Shown piece by piece: positions 25,438 through 34,781 of a stretch of 64,000 bases of DNA. The translations under genes were made by a program, and so were the position numbers. The stretch lies in the NCBI GenBank assembly GCA_963792855.1, contig CAWBXZ010000005.1, positions 682,001 through 746,000 of the forward strand, written 5' to 3'. The stretch is from SG8-40 sp963792855 (lineage in GTDB: Bacteria; Pseudomonadota; Gammaproteobacteria; Burkholderiales; Eutrophovitaceae). The notes under the pieces were generated by a model, which worked only from the letters and a program-made list of their open reading frames with translations, was not told the origin of the DNA and made no database searches. Each line of letters opens with the position of its first letter. The stretch's first letter is position 1.

Positions 25438-26400
25438 TCAGGCTGCCGAGGCGAACGCCCACTCGCGGGTGACGCCTGACGCTTTCAGAGCCTGCGCGAG
25501 GCGGTCGATTTCCGCCTGAGAGATCTTTACCAGCGGCGGCCGCACGTGCGCTTCGTCGATGCGCCCGAGCAGCACCAGCGCTTCCTTCATGCGGTTGTGC
25601 ATGTCGAGGAAGGGCTGGGCATAGAACGCCTGCGCCAGCGGATAGATGCGGTCGTTGATCGACTGCGCCAGCTTCAGATCGTGGGCCTTGATGGCGCGGA
25701 ACAGCGCGACCTGCAGATCGACTATCACGCTGCCCGCGCCGGAGAGCAGGCCGTTGGCTCCCATGGACAGCGATGCCATCAGCCATGAGCTATGGGTGGT
25801 GAGCACGTTTATCGGGCGTGACAGCTTCTGGAACGTGCGGATATGTTTTTCATGCAGCATCGCGTCGTTCGACCAGTCCTTGATGGCGCGGATCGTCGGC
25901 ACGGCGTCGAATAACTGCAGCAGGGTGTCGAACGGATAACCCAGACCGGTAGCCATCGGATACTGAAAACAGATCAGCGGCAGGTCGGTCGCGTCGGCGA
26001 TCCGGCGGAAGTGCGTCAGCGCCATTTCCGGACGCAACTGACCGCCCATCGACATGCTGTTGGGCGGAAACACCAGCAAGGCGGAGGCGCCCAGGCGATC
26101 CGCCATCGCCGCAATGCGCGCGGCTTCCGCACTGCCGTCGGCGTAGACGCCGTTGATCACCGGCACGCGATCGCCGACTTCTTCCATCGACGTGGCCAGA
26201 ATCCGCTCCTGCTCGTCGAATGTGCATGCGTGGACTTCGGATGCGTGGCCATTGACCGTCACGGCCGAAACTCCGGGCACGAGGGCGCAGTCAGCGGTGT
26301 GTTTTCTCGTTGCTTTCTCGTTGATGGAAAGATCGGAATTCAGAATCAACAGCGTGGCGGGGATGACGCCTTCGGGTGTGAAATCCTTGAATTTTTGCAT
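25438..26400 (-). CDS. dihydrodipicolinate synthase family (DapA-like) aldolase
   Basis: 320 residues from ATG 26400 (MQKFKDFTPEGVIPATLLIL), with AGGACA 7 nt upstream. TIM-barrel class I aldolase features: GVSAVTVNGHASEVHACTFD in place of the GTTGE motif, VINGVYADGSAEAARIA, CFQYPMATGLGY near the Tyr position, and TIRAIKDWSND with the Schiff-base Lys in the expected strand. The divergent GTTGE motif argues against true DapA. It is tightly coupled to the OYE-type reductase, so a small catabolic operon for a keto-acid or lyase reaction is likely. Confidence 0.83.
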   Translation of the reverse strand: MQKFKDFTPEGVIPATLLILNSDLSINEKATRKHTADCALVPGVSAVTVNGHASEVHACTFDEQERILATSMEEVGDRVPVINGVYADGSAEAARIAAMADRLGASALLVFPPNSMSMGGQLRPEMALTHFRRIADATDLPLICFQYPMATGLGYPFDTLLQLFDAVPTIRAIKDWSNDAMLHEKHIRTFQKLSRPINVLTTHSSWLMASLSMGANGLLSGAGSVIVDLQVALFRAIKAHDLKLAQSINDRIYPLAQAFYAQPFLDMHNRMKEALVLLGRIDEAHVRPPLVKISQAEIDRLAQALKASGVTREWAFASAA

Positions 26401-26935
26401 GACGCTTTGTCCTGTCGGCTGGCAAGCCGTTAACGAGTGGGCGAGAGGCGGACCGGGATGAAGCAGGTACTCGTGCCGGTCGAGCCGGACTTCGATGCCG
26501 CCGGAATTCTGTCCCGGCCGGAAACGACCCTGTTCGCTTCCCCTCATGCCGGACAGGCATACATGCCGTGCCTGGCGCATATGCCGCGAACTGACGGAAG
26601 CAGGATACCGGCGACTCGTCCAGCGCGTCAACCAGGCTTGCGACGCGCACCGCGGCGCACGCCTTCCCCTTACGGGTGCTTCACAAGGCCTGTGGCGGTG
26701 CGAACGAAACGCTGTGCGTCGACGTTCGGGATGCGGCATTTCGCGACCGGTGCGCGACTACAAATCCAGCAGCATTGCGAGACCGGTTCTTGCGTGAAGA
26801 AAAGGAGAAGTTTGTTTTGATATCGTGTAGTGTATGCAGCGATTGTTTTCCTAACTTTACTGTAGCCGGGCGAGCAGTATCGGGCACGTTCTCCACCGCC
26901 GCCCATAGCACTTCCTGGCGAAATGGATCTTCTGC
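26401..26935. promoter_or_regulatory. divergent intergenic region, 535 bp
   Basis: Separates the DapA-like gene (minus) from the ATP-grasp operon (plus). ORFs here lack family similarity and credible ribosome sites. The AT-rich stretch at about 26800-26870 is the likely promoter zone for the amidoligase operon, but I could not place -35/-10 boxes with confidence. Confidence 0.4.
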
Positions 26936-28420
26936 ATGGCAAAGAAAGCCGGCGTCAAAGCAACTCCTGATGGCAGCGAACGGATTTTTTCCGGTTACAA
27001 GCCGCTCGCTTCAACCTACGACGAGTATTTTTCCGAAGCAGGCAAGGTGCGCCCGCAAGCGAGCACCGTGGTCCAGCACCTGGAAAACCTCGGGCGTGAC
27101 GAGATCCGCGAGCGCATGCGGCTGGCGCACGCGAGCTTCCTCGAAGGCGGCATTACGTTTTCCGTCTACTCCGACGCCAGGGGCGGCGAGCGGGTATTCC
27201 CGTTCGACCCGCTGCCGCGGGTGATCGACCCGGCTGAATGGAAAAGTGTCGAGCAGGGGTTGAAACAGCGGGTCGAGGCGCTGAACAGTTTTCTCGGTGA
27301 TATCTACAGCAAACAGAAAATCCTCAAGGACAAGAAGATTCCGTCGGCGATCGTGCTGGGCTCCCCCGTCTACCGGCGTGAGGTCCAGGGCATCCGGCCA
27401 CGCAACGGCAACTACATCTACGTCGCCGGTATCGACCTGATTCGTGATCAGCAGGGCGTCTACCGCGTACTCGAAGACAATGTGCGCGTGCCCTCGGGGG
27501 TTTCCTACGTGCTGGAAAACCGCATCGTCATGAAGAAGACTTTCCCGCGGCTGTTCGACCGGCACAATGTCGTTCCGGTAGAGGAGTATCCCAACCGACT
27601 GAGGCGCGCGGTGACTTCGGCGGTGCCGGGGCGCGGTACCAATCTCGTGGTGCTGACGCCGGGTGTGTTCAATTCTGCGTACTTTGAACACAGTTTTCTG
27701 GCGCGGCGCATGGGTTGCGACCTGGTGGAAGGGCGCGACCTGACGGTGGTCAAGAAACGCGTCTATGCGAAAACCACGCGCGGCCTGCAACCGGTGGACT
27801 GCATTTACCGGCGCATCGATGACGATTTCATCGACCCGCTGGCATTCCGCAAGGACAGCATGCTCGGTGTGCCCGGCCTGGTCGAAGCCTACGCCAAGGG
27901 CAATGTGGTTCTCGCCAACGGCATCGGCAACGGCGTTGCCGACGACAAGGCGGTCTATCCCTTCGTGCCCGACATCATTCGCTACTATCTGGGTGAGGAG
28001 CCGATCCTCGAGCAGGTGCCCACCTATATTTGCGAACGCAAGGCCGATCGTCAGTACACCACCGAAAACATCGACAAGCTGGTGGTCAAGGCGGTGAATG
28101 AGGCGGGCGGCTACGGGATGCTGGTCGGACCGAAAGCCAGCAAGAAAGAGCGCGCGGAATTCGTCAAGAAGGTCAACGCCAATCCGCGTAATTACATCGC
28201 GCAGCCGCTTGTGGAATTGTCCGCGTCGCCCACCTGGACACCGCGCGGCCCGGCACCGCGCAGGCTGGACCTGCGGCCATTTGTCCTGCGCGGCAACGAT
28301 ACCTGGGTTCTGCCCGGAGGTTTGACGCGGGTCGCGCTGGTGCGTGGCTCCTATGTGGTGAATTCGAGCCAGGGCGGCGGTTCCAAGGACACCTGGGTTC
28401 TGGAGAGCAAGAAATCATGA
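26936..28420 (+). CDS. circularly permuted ATP-grasp protein (peptide amidoligase-type)
   Basis: 494 residues. Landmarks of the DUF404/DUF407 circularly permuted ATP-grasp family are all visible: NLGRDEIRERMRLAHASFLE, SKQKILKDKKIPSAIVLGSP, YIYVAGIDLIRDQQGVYRVL, EDNVRVPSGVSYVLENR, PVDCIYRRIDDDFIDPL, and the nucleotide/metal region YTTENIDKLVVKAVNEAGGY and GMLVGPKASKKE. These proteins are thought to form amide bonds between an amino group and a carboxylate using ATP, probably building small peptides. First gene of a three-gene operon with ATGA overlaps at both junctions (28417-28420 and 29418-29421). Confidence 0.9.
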   Translation: MAKKAGVKATPDGSERIFSGYKPLASTYDEYFSEAGKVRPQASTVVQHLENLGRDEIRERMRLAHASFLEGGITFSVYSDARGGERVFPFDPLPRVIDPAEWKSVEQGLKQRVEALNSFLGDIYSKQKILKDKKIPSAIVLGSPVYRREVQGIRPRNGNYIYVAGIDLIRDQQGVYRVLEDNVRVPSGVSYVLENRIVMKKTFPRLFDRHNVVPVEEYPNRLRRAVTSAVPGRGTNLVVLTPGVFNSAYFEHSFLARRMGCDLVEGRDLTVVKKRVYAKTTRGLQPVDCIYRRIDDDFIDPLAFRKDSMLGVPGLVEAYAKGNVVLANGIGNGVADDKAVYPFVPDIIRYYLGEEPILEQVPTYICERKADRQYTTENIDKLVVKAVNEAGGYGMLVGPKASKKERAEFVKKVNANPRNYIAQPLVELSASPTWTPRGPAPRRLDLRPFVLRGNDTWVLPGGLTRVALVRGSYVVNSSQGGGSKDTWVLESKKS

Positions 28421-29421
28421 TCAGTCGAGTCGCCGAAAGTGCATTCTGGCTTGCCCGCTACCTGGAACGCGTCGAGACCATGGCGCGCATGATGTACGTC
28501 AATATCAACTTCGTGCTGGACGTCAATCTTGAAGGCGTGCAGCGCTGGTGGCCGCTGGTGCCGGCGGTCGGCGCCGAAAAGGAGTTTCGCGCCGGCACGC
28601 CGGAGGACAAGCGTGATGACGCCGAAACGGTGCAGCAGTTCCTGTGCTGGGATCGCGGTCATCCGGCTTCCATCGCATCGTCGCTGGACCGTGCGCGCGA
28701 GAACGCCCGCACCATTCGCGAGACCATCAGTCTGGAGATGTGGGAATCGCTGAACGGGTTGTCGCTGTGGTTCAACGGTCCGGAAGGCCACAAGCGCTAT
28801 CAACGCGAGCGTTTCGAGTTTTATCAGCACCTGCGCGATCAGTGCGTGCTGTTTCAGGGCTTTGCGCTCGATACGATGTTGCAGTCCGAGGCCTATCATT
28901 TCATGCGCCTCGGAACGTCGCTGGAACGTGCTGGACAGACGGCACGCATGCTGGACGTCAAGTATCACGCGCTCGGACCGACCGGGCGCAGCATCGAATG
29001 GCCTCGTGAGATTGCCCAATGGCAGGCGATCCTGCGTTCGTGCTCGGCGATCGAACCGTATTTCAAAGTCGCGCAGGGAGACCTCAGCGGGCCGCGGGTC
29101 GCCGAGTTCCTGTTGTTCGAAAAAGAGTTCCCGCACTCGGTGACGCGTTCGGTCGATCAGGCGCGGAAGTTTCTGCAACTTGTGCGGCCGCGCGGCTCGT
29201 CGACCGAACGCTCCGTCAAGGCGCTGGCCGAACTGCGTTCGCGGCTCGACGCGATATCGATGGACGAAGTCTTGCAGGTCGGTTTGCACAAGACCTTGCT
29301 GTGGATTGTCGATTCGGTCGCGGCGATTTGCGCGGCGGTTCAGGAGGAGTACTTCCTGGCGCCGACGCAGGCGCGCCGGCATCGAAACGCACCGCGGCGC
29401 AAATTATCGAGGATGGCATGA
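28417..29421 (+). CDS. alpha-E domain protein (DUF403)
   Basis: 334 residues, almost wholly helical. N-terminal MISRVAESAFWLARYLERVE is the alpha-E signature, followed by NARTIRETISLEMWESLN, FYQHLRDQCVLFQGF and FMRLGTSLERAGQTARMLDV. Alpha-E proteins are always associated with the permuted ATP-grasp ligase and a transglutaminase-like protein, as here. They probably act as a partner or carrier subunit of the ligase. The stop overlaps the start of the next gene by ATGA. Confidence 0.9.
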   Translation: MISRVAESAFWLARYLERVETMARMMYVNINFVLDVNLEGVQRWWPLVPAVGAEKEFRAGTPEDKRDDAETVQQFLCWDRGHPASIASSLDRARENARTIRETISLEMWESLNGLSLWFNGPEGHKRYQRERFEFYQHLRDQCVLFQGFALDTMLQSEAYHFMRLGTSLERAGQTARMLDVKYHALGPTGRSIEWPREIAQWQAILRSCSAIEPYFKVAQGDLSGPRVAEFLLFEKEFPHSVTRSVDQARKFLQLVRPRGSSTERSVKALAELRSRLDAISMDEVLQVGLHKTLLWIVDSVAAICAAVQEEYFLAPTQARRHRNAPRRKLSRMA

Positions 29422-31328
29422 GCGAGCTATTGGGTGTGTCGTTTGACAGTGTCACGGCGCCGGTGATTTCGCTGCGGGGTGCGGCGACCCGCAAGGATGC
29501 CAGCACTGTGGACAGCAAGCGCAGCGGGTGGGGATTCGGCTGGTACCCCGGCTCCGAGCTTGCCGGGCAGATTCTCAAGAACCCGACCGCCGGTGCCGAT
29601 GATCCCGCGGCCCGCGCACTCAAGGACTGGAACCGCTTTGGCTCGACCTTGTTTCTCGGGCACTTCCTCGGGTCGGCCGCGCATCGCAGCCAGAGCGACT
29701 CGCAGCCGTATCTGCGCAATTTTTCGGGGCGCGCCTGGATCATTGCGCACAGCGGCGCTTTGCGTGAGGACTTCCGTCAGAAACTTCCGCTCGGAGACAA
29801 GCCGGGATTCGAGCCGGTCGGGCGCACGGACACCGAGCACGTCTTCTGCTGGTTGTTGAACCGCATGCATGAGGCAGGCACGCGCAACCTGGGCGATTAC
29901 GGCTGGGAACGGCTGGCAACCGACCTGCGCGCAGTCAACGAACTCGGTTCGCTGAACCTGATGCTGACCGACGGGCAGTCGCTGGTCGTTTACCAGGATC
30001 GTGAAGTGGTGCAGCCGATCTACTGGAGCCGGCGCCTTCCGCACCATGAAGGCGCGCCATTGGGTAATGACGTGCTGAGCCTGGATCTCGAACCGCACCA
30101 GTCGAACCGTACCTTTGTGATTTTTGCCACCACGCCGCTGTCGGGCGAGGCGTGGGTACGCATGGCCGGCGGGCAACTGCTGGTCGCGCGGCGCGGGCAG
30201 ATCTACTGGGACAGTCTGAACGTGTGGGACCGGGGCGATTCGCTGCAGCAGCAAACCATGCAGCGCGCCGCTGCCGGTGATACCGATATGGTCGCGCTGT
30301 TCCCGCCCGCGCGTCGGCCCGATGCGCGGCCGGCGGATGCGGCGCCGCAAACCGGGCTGGTCGAGGTGCCGCGTGTCCCTCTGGAGGCACGCGACTGGCC
30401 GTTGCACTGGAGCTCGAGGTCGAATGCCCCGGCGACGGAGCATCCGCATCGTTTCCTCAATGTGCTGCACGAGACGGTTTACCGTTACGAGCGGCCGGTG
30501 GAAGCCAGCCAGCATGTGCTGCGATTGCAGCCGGTGCAGGATTCAACGCAAACGCTCGAAGAGTATGACCTGCGCATCAGCGTCGACGGGCAGGTGCATC
30601 GCTATGAAGACGTGTTCGGAAACCACAGTATCGAGTTGATCGTCAGTCAGCCGTTTACCGAATTCGCGGTTCGCGCCAAATCGCGGGTACGCATCAATTA
30701 CGAAGAGGCGCTGGACGCGCGCATTCCCCACGCCCGCGAACAGATTCCGCTGGTGTGGATGCCGTGGCAGCGCCAGATGATGTCGGCCTATCTGCTCCCG
30801 CCCGAGTTGCCGGAGACGCACCTGACCGAACTGCTGGACTTCGCGATGAGCTTCGCGGACCGCAACGAGTACAGCTTGCGGGAAATGCTCACGGACATGA
30901 ACCGGACGATTTACCGTGACTTCAAATACCTGCCCGGTGCGACAACGCTGGAAACGACACCCTATGAAGTCTTCGACAGCCATCAGGGCGTGTGCCAGGA
31001 CTTTGCCAATCTGCTGATCTGCATGGCAAGGCTGATGAATATCCCGGCGCGTTACCGCGTCGGTTATGTCGATACGCACGCGACAGCGGACAACCCGATC
31101 CAGTCCGAAGCGTCGCACGCCTGGGCGGAACTCTATCTTCCGGGTGCCGGCTGGGTCGGGTTCGATCCGACCAACGGCACGCTGGTCGGGCAGGAGCACG
31201 TGCGTGTGGCATGCGGCCGGAACTATCGTGACGCCACGCCGACGACCGGCACCTTGTTCAAGGGTGGTGGCGGTGAGACGCTGGACATCACCGTCAAGGT
31301 GGAGCCCGGGGAGCCCGCCGTCAGTTGA
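29418..31328 (+). CDS. class II glutamine amidotransferase-like / transglutaminase fusion protein
   Basis: 636 residues from ATG 29418. Residues 1-295 form a class II GATase (Ntn) domain: MSELLGVSFD aligns with the usual MCxLLG start, GWGFGWYPG with DGWG, and AHSGALRED with the oxyanion HNG motif. The nucleophile Cys2 is Ser and the oxyanion Asn is Ser, so normal glutaminase chemistry is doubtful. A linker follows, then the transglutaminase N-domain (about 343-430) and papain-like core with Cys525 (GVCQDFA), His567 (SHAWAEL) and Asp583 (GFDPTNG), all intact. Predicted amidase/peptidase or acyl-transfer partner of the ATP-grasp ligase. Confidence 0.85.
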   Translation: MSELLGVSFDSVTAPVISLRGAATRKDASTVDSKRSGWGFGWYPGSELAGQILKNPTAGADDPAARALKDWNRFGSTLFLGHFLGSAAHRSQSDSQPYLRNFSGRAWIIAHSGALREDFRQKLPLGDKPGFEPVGRTDTEHVFCWLLNRMHEAGTRNLGDYGWERLATDLRAVNELGSLNLMLTDGQSLVVYQDREVVQPIYWSRRLPHHEGAPLGNDVLSLDLEPHQSNRTFVIFATTPLSGEAWVRMAGGQLLVARRGQIYWDSLNVWDRGDSLQQQTMQRAAAGDTDMVALFPPARRPDARPADAAPQTGLVEVPRVPLEARDWPLHWSSRSNAPATEHPHRFLNVLHETVYRYERPVEASQHVLRLQPVQDSTQTLEEYDLRISVDGQVHRYEDVFGNHSIELIVSQPFTEFAVRAKSRVRINYEEALDARIPHAREQIPLVWMPWQRQMMSAYLLPPELPETHLTELLDFAMSFADRNEYSLREMLTDMNRTIYRDFKYLPGATTLETTPYEVFDSHQGVCQDFANLLICMARLMNIPARYRVGYVDTHATADNPIQSEASHAWAELYLPGAGWVGFDPTNGTLVGQEHVRVACGRNYRDATPTTGTLFKGGGGETLDITVKVEPGEPAVS

Positions 31329-31387
31329 TGTGGCGTGCGTTTCCGTCGGCCTGCTCTGTTGCCGGCGCGGCGGTAAACGGTTTCGGC

Positions 31388-32698
31388 CTAGACGAGCAGT
31401 TGCGAGAGCAGCGTGGCGATGCCCAGGAACGACATGAAACCGGCAACATCGGTGACCGTCGTGAGTACGATCGATGACGACTGCGCCGGATCCTGACCGA
31501 AGCGATGCAGCAGAATGGGCGTGAGCGCACCTGCGACGCCGGCAATAATCATCGATATCACCATCGACAGGGCGATAACCAGAACCAGACCGGAAGATCC
31601 GCTCCACACCCAGACGCCGATCGCAGTGGTAAGCGCAACGGCGAGTCCGTTGGCGAGGCCGACGCTCGCTTCCTTCCATACCATGCGCGGCCATGAACGC
31701 AGCGTGATCTCGCGCAGCACGATGCCGCGCATGGTGACCGCCAGCGCCTGCGCGCCGGCATTGCCTGACTGCCCGGCAACGACCGGCAACAACACTGCCA
31801 GCGCAGTGAACCTGGCGATCGTGCTCTCGAACAAGCCAACAACCGTTGCTGCGAGAAATGCCGTCAACAGGTTGATCTGCAGCCACGGCAACCGCTTGCG
31901 CACGGCGAACGTCGCGCTCGACAGTGCGCGTTCGTCGCGGCTGGCACCGACCATGGTCTGGATGTCGAGACTGGTTTCCTGTTCGACGGCCGACATCAAT
32001 GCATCCTGGTGAATCACGCCGACAAAACGTCCGTCGTGGTTGACGACAGGCAGTTCGGTGATCGGGCGTTTTTGCAGCAGCTCGACAACGTCTTCGAGTG
32101 GATCCAGATCTTTCGCGGCCGCCAGCAGCGGTTGCGTGATCTCCTCCAGCGAAAGCGCGTGATCCGCAACGGCCAGATCATGCAGCTCGACGCGTCCGGT
32201 CAGGCGGCCGTTGCCGTCCACCACGAACAGCTCGCGAAGTCCTCTGCGCTTCATCGCGCGCAAGCGCTCCAGCGCTTCAGCGACGGTGAGATCGAAACGG
32301 ACGTAACTGACCTTCGGATCCATCAGCCTGCCGGCCGAGTTGTCCGGATAATTCAGCAACTCGCGCAGTTCGCGAGCAACCTGCGGGTCCAGGCTGGCGA
32401 GCCAGCGGTCGCGAGTTTCGGCAGGCAGGCGTACCAGCACGGCTGCGCTGGCCTCAGGCACCGATTCGGCGAGAAGATACGCGCCGGTCGCTACCGGCAG
32501 GGTTTCGAGAACCGCATTGGCGATGTCCGGTGCCAGAAACTGCCACGTGGCGACGGCGGCATGCTGTGGCTGGGCAGCGAGCAACTCGGCCGCCTCGTCA
32601 GCAGGCATGGATTCGAGTTTTCGTGCCGCCTCACCCGGGTAGTCGAGGAGAAAGCGTTCGTTCAGTGCCAGCACGGCCGGCAGTGTGGCGTCGCTCAC
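31388..32698 (-). CDS. mgtE: magnesium transporter MgtE
   Basis: 436 residues. N-terminal superhelical MgtE_N domain (FLLDYPGEAARKLESMPADE and on), two CBS domains (about 130-250, with DPKVSYVRFDLTVAEALERL and LPVVNHDGRFVGVIHQD), then a five-helix membrane domain. The latter has ARFTALAVLLPVVAGQSGNA, the helix pair carrying the Mg-selectivity region, and ends GIATLLSQLLV. Mg uptake gated by cytoplasmic Mg through the CBS/N domains. The start overlaps the upstream gene's stop (ATGA). No M-box leader is seen. Confidence 0.92.
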   Translation of the reverse strand: MSDATLPAVLALNERFLLDYPGEAARKLESMPADEAAELLAAQPQHAAVATWQFLAPDIANAVLETLPVATGAYLLAESVPEASAAVLVRLPAETRDRWLASLDPQVARELRELLNYPDNSAGRLMDPKVSYVRFDLTVAEALERLRAMKRRGLRELFVVDGNGRLTGRVELHDLAVADHALSLEEITQPLLAAAKDLDPLEDVVELLQKRPITELPVVNHDGRFVGVIHQDALMSAVEQETSLDIQTMVGASRDERALSSATFAVRKRLPWLQINLLTAFLAATVVGLFESTIARFTALAVLLPVVAGQSGNAGAQALAVTMRGIVLREITLRSWPRMVWKEASVGLANGLAVALTTAIGVWVWSGSSGLVLVIALSMVISMIIAGVAGALTPILLHRFGQDPAQSSSIVLTTVTDVAGFMSFLGIATLLSQLLV

Positions 32699-33543
32699 GA
32701 TTTGTCCGATGTGATCGATTTGGCTCCGGGGAGCAGGGAAACAACGGCATGAGCGAGAGCCGAGAACGCGTTCCAGTAGCCGCGCGCGAACATGCTCACC
32801 AGCAGTTCGCTGTCATCGGCCGGTAGTTGCCGGTTTGCACGGGCCAGGGCCCGGTCGAGCGCGGCGCGGCGCAGCACGCCGATCGGTTTTTCGTTTCGGT
32901 CGGTCACCGGCAGGACCGAAGATTGTTGCCAGCCGCGCCGCCTCGCGACACCGGCGACGGTGGCGTTTCCGGTCAATACCACCGGCGGCTTCACCGCGAT
33001 GCTGGCGAGTTTCCGTTCGCCCGGAACGCGCAACAGGTTGTGCAGGCTGGCGACGCCGGCCAGACGCTGCTCGTGATCCACCAGGAACACCAGTTCCACC
33101 ACCGGTTCGTTGCCGGCACCGATGCGCTCGAGTGCGTCACGGACTGTCGTCCCCGGCGGGAACACGAGGATGTCCGGGTCGATCCACGCGCCGACCGAGT
33201 CGTTCGGGTAGTGCAACAGCAGGCGCGACGCCATTGCCGCCGCCGTTGGCAGGGTTGCCACAAGCTCGTTTCTTTGCGGTTCGGCAATCTGGCGCAGAAT
33301 CGACACGGCGGCTTGCGTGCCGATCACTGCCAGCAGTGATTGGGCGGTGCCGGCTTGCAGTTCGGTCAGAATGCGGGCGGCGACGGTCGGCAGCATCGCA
33401 TTGAGCACTGGCGCACCGGCGCGGGCCGGCACGCGTTCGAACAGTGCCGCGGCGTCCGCGGCGTTGAGTCGTTCCAGGATGCGGGCCGCTTCGCCCGGAT
33501 GCGCAGTAACGAAAGCGAGCGTCAGTGTTTCGGCATTAGCCAT
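32695..33543 (-). CDS. stand-alone MgtE N-domain plus CBS-pair protein
   Basis: 282 residues from ATG 33543 (a TTG five codons upstream is possible). Matches the cytosolic half of MgtE only: AFVTAHPGEAARILERLNAA, MASRLLLHYPNDSVGAWIDP, then a CBS pair (FPPGTTVRDALERIG, VLPVTDRNEKPIGVLRRAA). The channel domain is replaced by about 40 residues containing one weak hydrophobic stretch (FSALAHAVVSLLPG). Encoded between an MscS-like channel and full MgtE with overlapping ends. Probable regulatory subunit or Mg sensor for the neighbours. Confidence 0.82.
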   Translation of the reverse strand: MANAETLTLAFVTAHPGEAARILERLNAADAAALFERVPARAGAPVLNAMLPTVAARILTELQAGTAQSLLAVIGTQAAVSILRQIAEPQRNELVATLPTAAAMASRLLLHYPNDSVGAWIDPDILVFPPGTTVRDALERIGAGNEPVVELVFLVDHEQRLAGVASLHNLLRVPGERKLASIAVKPPVVLTGNATVAGVARRRGWQQSSVLPVTDRNEKPIGVLRRAALDRALARANRQLPADDSELLVSMFARGYWNAFSALAHAVVSLLPGAKSITSDKS

Positions 33544-34366
33544 TCGAGTCGCCTGCAATCACGGTGATCGGTTGCTCGTTGTAGACGCGCGCGGGCACGC
33601 TGACCCTGCCGTTGCCGGCATCCAGAATCAGCGCGGTGGACGTGATGTCGACGACGCGCCCTTCGTTTTCACCGACGCGTATCACCTGGCCGACGCTCAG
33701 GGATTCGCGCAGATGGTGCGCGCCGATCAGGTTGGCGACATAGTCGCGTGCACCCAGACCGACCGACAGTGCCAGCCCGCCGGCAATGGCAGCGGCAATG
33801 GCGGCGATGAAAACGACCAGGAACGTGACCTTGATGCCAATCTGGTCGGCGCCGACCAGTATCGCGCCGGCAACAATGGTTATCTGGGCGACGCGGGCGA
33901 GTCCTGCCCGCTGCGCGGGGGTGAAGCCGGGCGCGGCCGTGCTAACCAGGTCGGCGACGACGCGCGACACGGCGTACCCGACCACCATGATCAGCACACC
34001 GGCGGCAAAGGTGGGCAGATAGGCGACGAAGCGGCTGAGCCAGTCGGTAAACGGTGCAAGGCCCAGCACCTCGGTGGCAGCGGTTGCGAAAAACAGCAGC
34101 ACCACCCAGAACACGATCGTGCCGAGCACCTTGGAAGCGTTGCCCATGTGCAGGCGCTCGGCGCCGGCCCCGACGACGCGTGAAATCAGCTTGTCGAGCA
34201 AGCGGGCGGTCCGCCAGGTCAGCACGCGCAGCACTCGCGCCAGCAGCCATCCGAAAATCAGCAGCGCGATGGCGCCGACGATGTTGGGCAGATAGGACAG
34301 GACATGATCGGTGATCGTCGACATGCCGCCCGTGAGAGCCTGTACGAGACCGGCTTCCTTATCCAT
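33536..34366 (-). CDS. mechanosensitive ion channel family (MscS-like) protein
   Basis: 276 residues from ATG 34366 (MDKEAGLVQALTGG). Conserved TM-helix repeats: YLPNIVGAIALLIFGWLLAR, VLGTIVFWVVLLFFATAATE and YLPTFAAGVLIMVVGYAVSR. The last pore-like helix is IAAIAAAIAGGLALSVGLGA. A short beta-domain (VGQVIRVGENEGRVVDI) resembles the MscS middle domain, but the C-terminal vestibule is absent. Probably a small-conductance or cation channel with the conserved-TM-helix fold. Overlaps the next gene by 8 nt, giving an operon with the split and full MgtE proteins. Confidence 0.82.
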   Translation of the reverse strand: MDKEAGLVQALTGGMSTITDHVLSYLPNIVGAIALLIFGWLLARVLRVLTWRTARLLDKLISRVVGAGAERLHMGNASKVLGTIVFWVVLLFFATAATEVLGLAPFTDWLSRFVAYLPTFAAGVLIMVVGYAVSRVVADLVSTAAPGFTPAQRAGLARVAQITIVAGAILVGADQIGIKVTFLVVFIAAIAAAIAGGLALSVGLGARDYVANLIGAHHLRESLSVGQVIRVGENEGRVVDITSTALILDAGNGRVSVPARVYNEQPITVIAGDSNG

Positions 34367-34685
34367 GCGCTTTGCTCCGGATGAAACGCGCGAATCATGT
34401 GCGCGCAAACTGCAGGCAGCTTATCACCGCGAAGTAGACTGTCACCAGTTCCGGGAAAATAATTCAGCGGTTTTTCACTTTCGCGGCTGGCTGAGGATTG
34501 ATCTCGAAGGCAGGCGCCGAACGGCAGCCGGAACGGCGAGGTTCAAAACCGGGCGTGCCAGGTCCGACCTTTCGGGAGGGCACGATGCCATCGGTTCGCG
34601 TCTTGCGCGATATCGCCTCGGTCAGCGGGGCGGCCACGCGGCATGCGTGGACATTTCGTGGCCAGACAACAGGGCGCAAAAAGAA

Positions 34686-34710
34686 AACGGACCGGAAAGT
34701 CCGGCCCGTT
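34686..34710 (-). terminator. rho-independent terminator of the secreted-protein gene
   Basis: 10-bp stem (one G-T pair) with a 5-nt loop, followed on the minus strand by TTTTCTTTTT. Lies 72 bp past the stop at 34782. Confidence 0.85.
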
Positions 34711-34781
34711 GCCTTGTGGCGCCACCGTCTGCAATCAGCGCATGTCCTGCACTTGCACCGTTTGCGAAACGGAAACTTTGG

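Noticed and set aside
23796..25472. 558-codon open frame on the plus strand
   Set aside because: Antisense shadow of the OYE-type gene. Its translation is Arg/His/Gly-rich with no family pattern, while the minus strand has clear motifs.
26437..26820. Plus-strand ORF of 127 codons before the ATP-grasp gene
   Set aside because: No ribosome site, Arg/Pro-rich composition and no family pattern; more likely promoter DNA.
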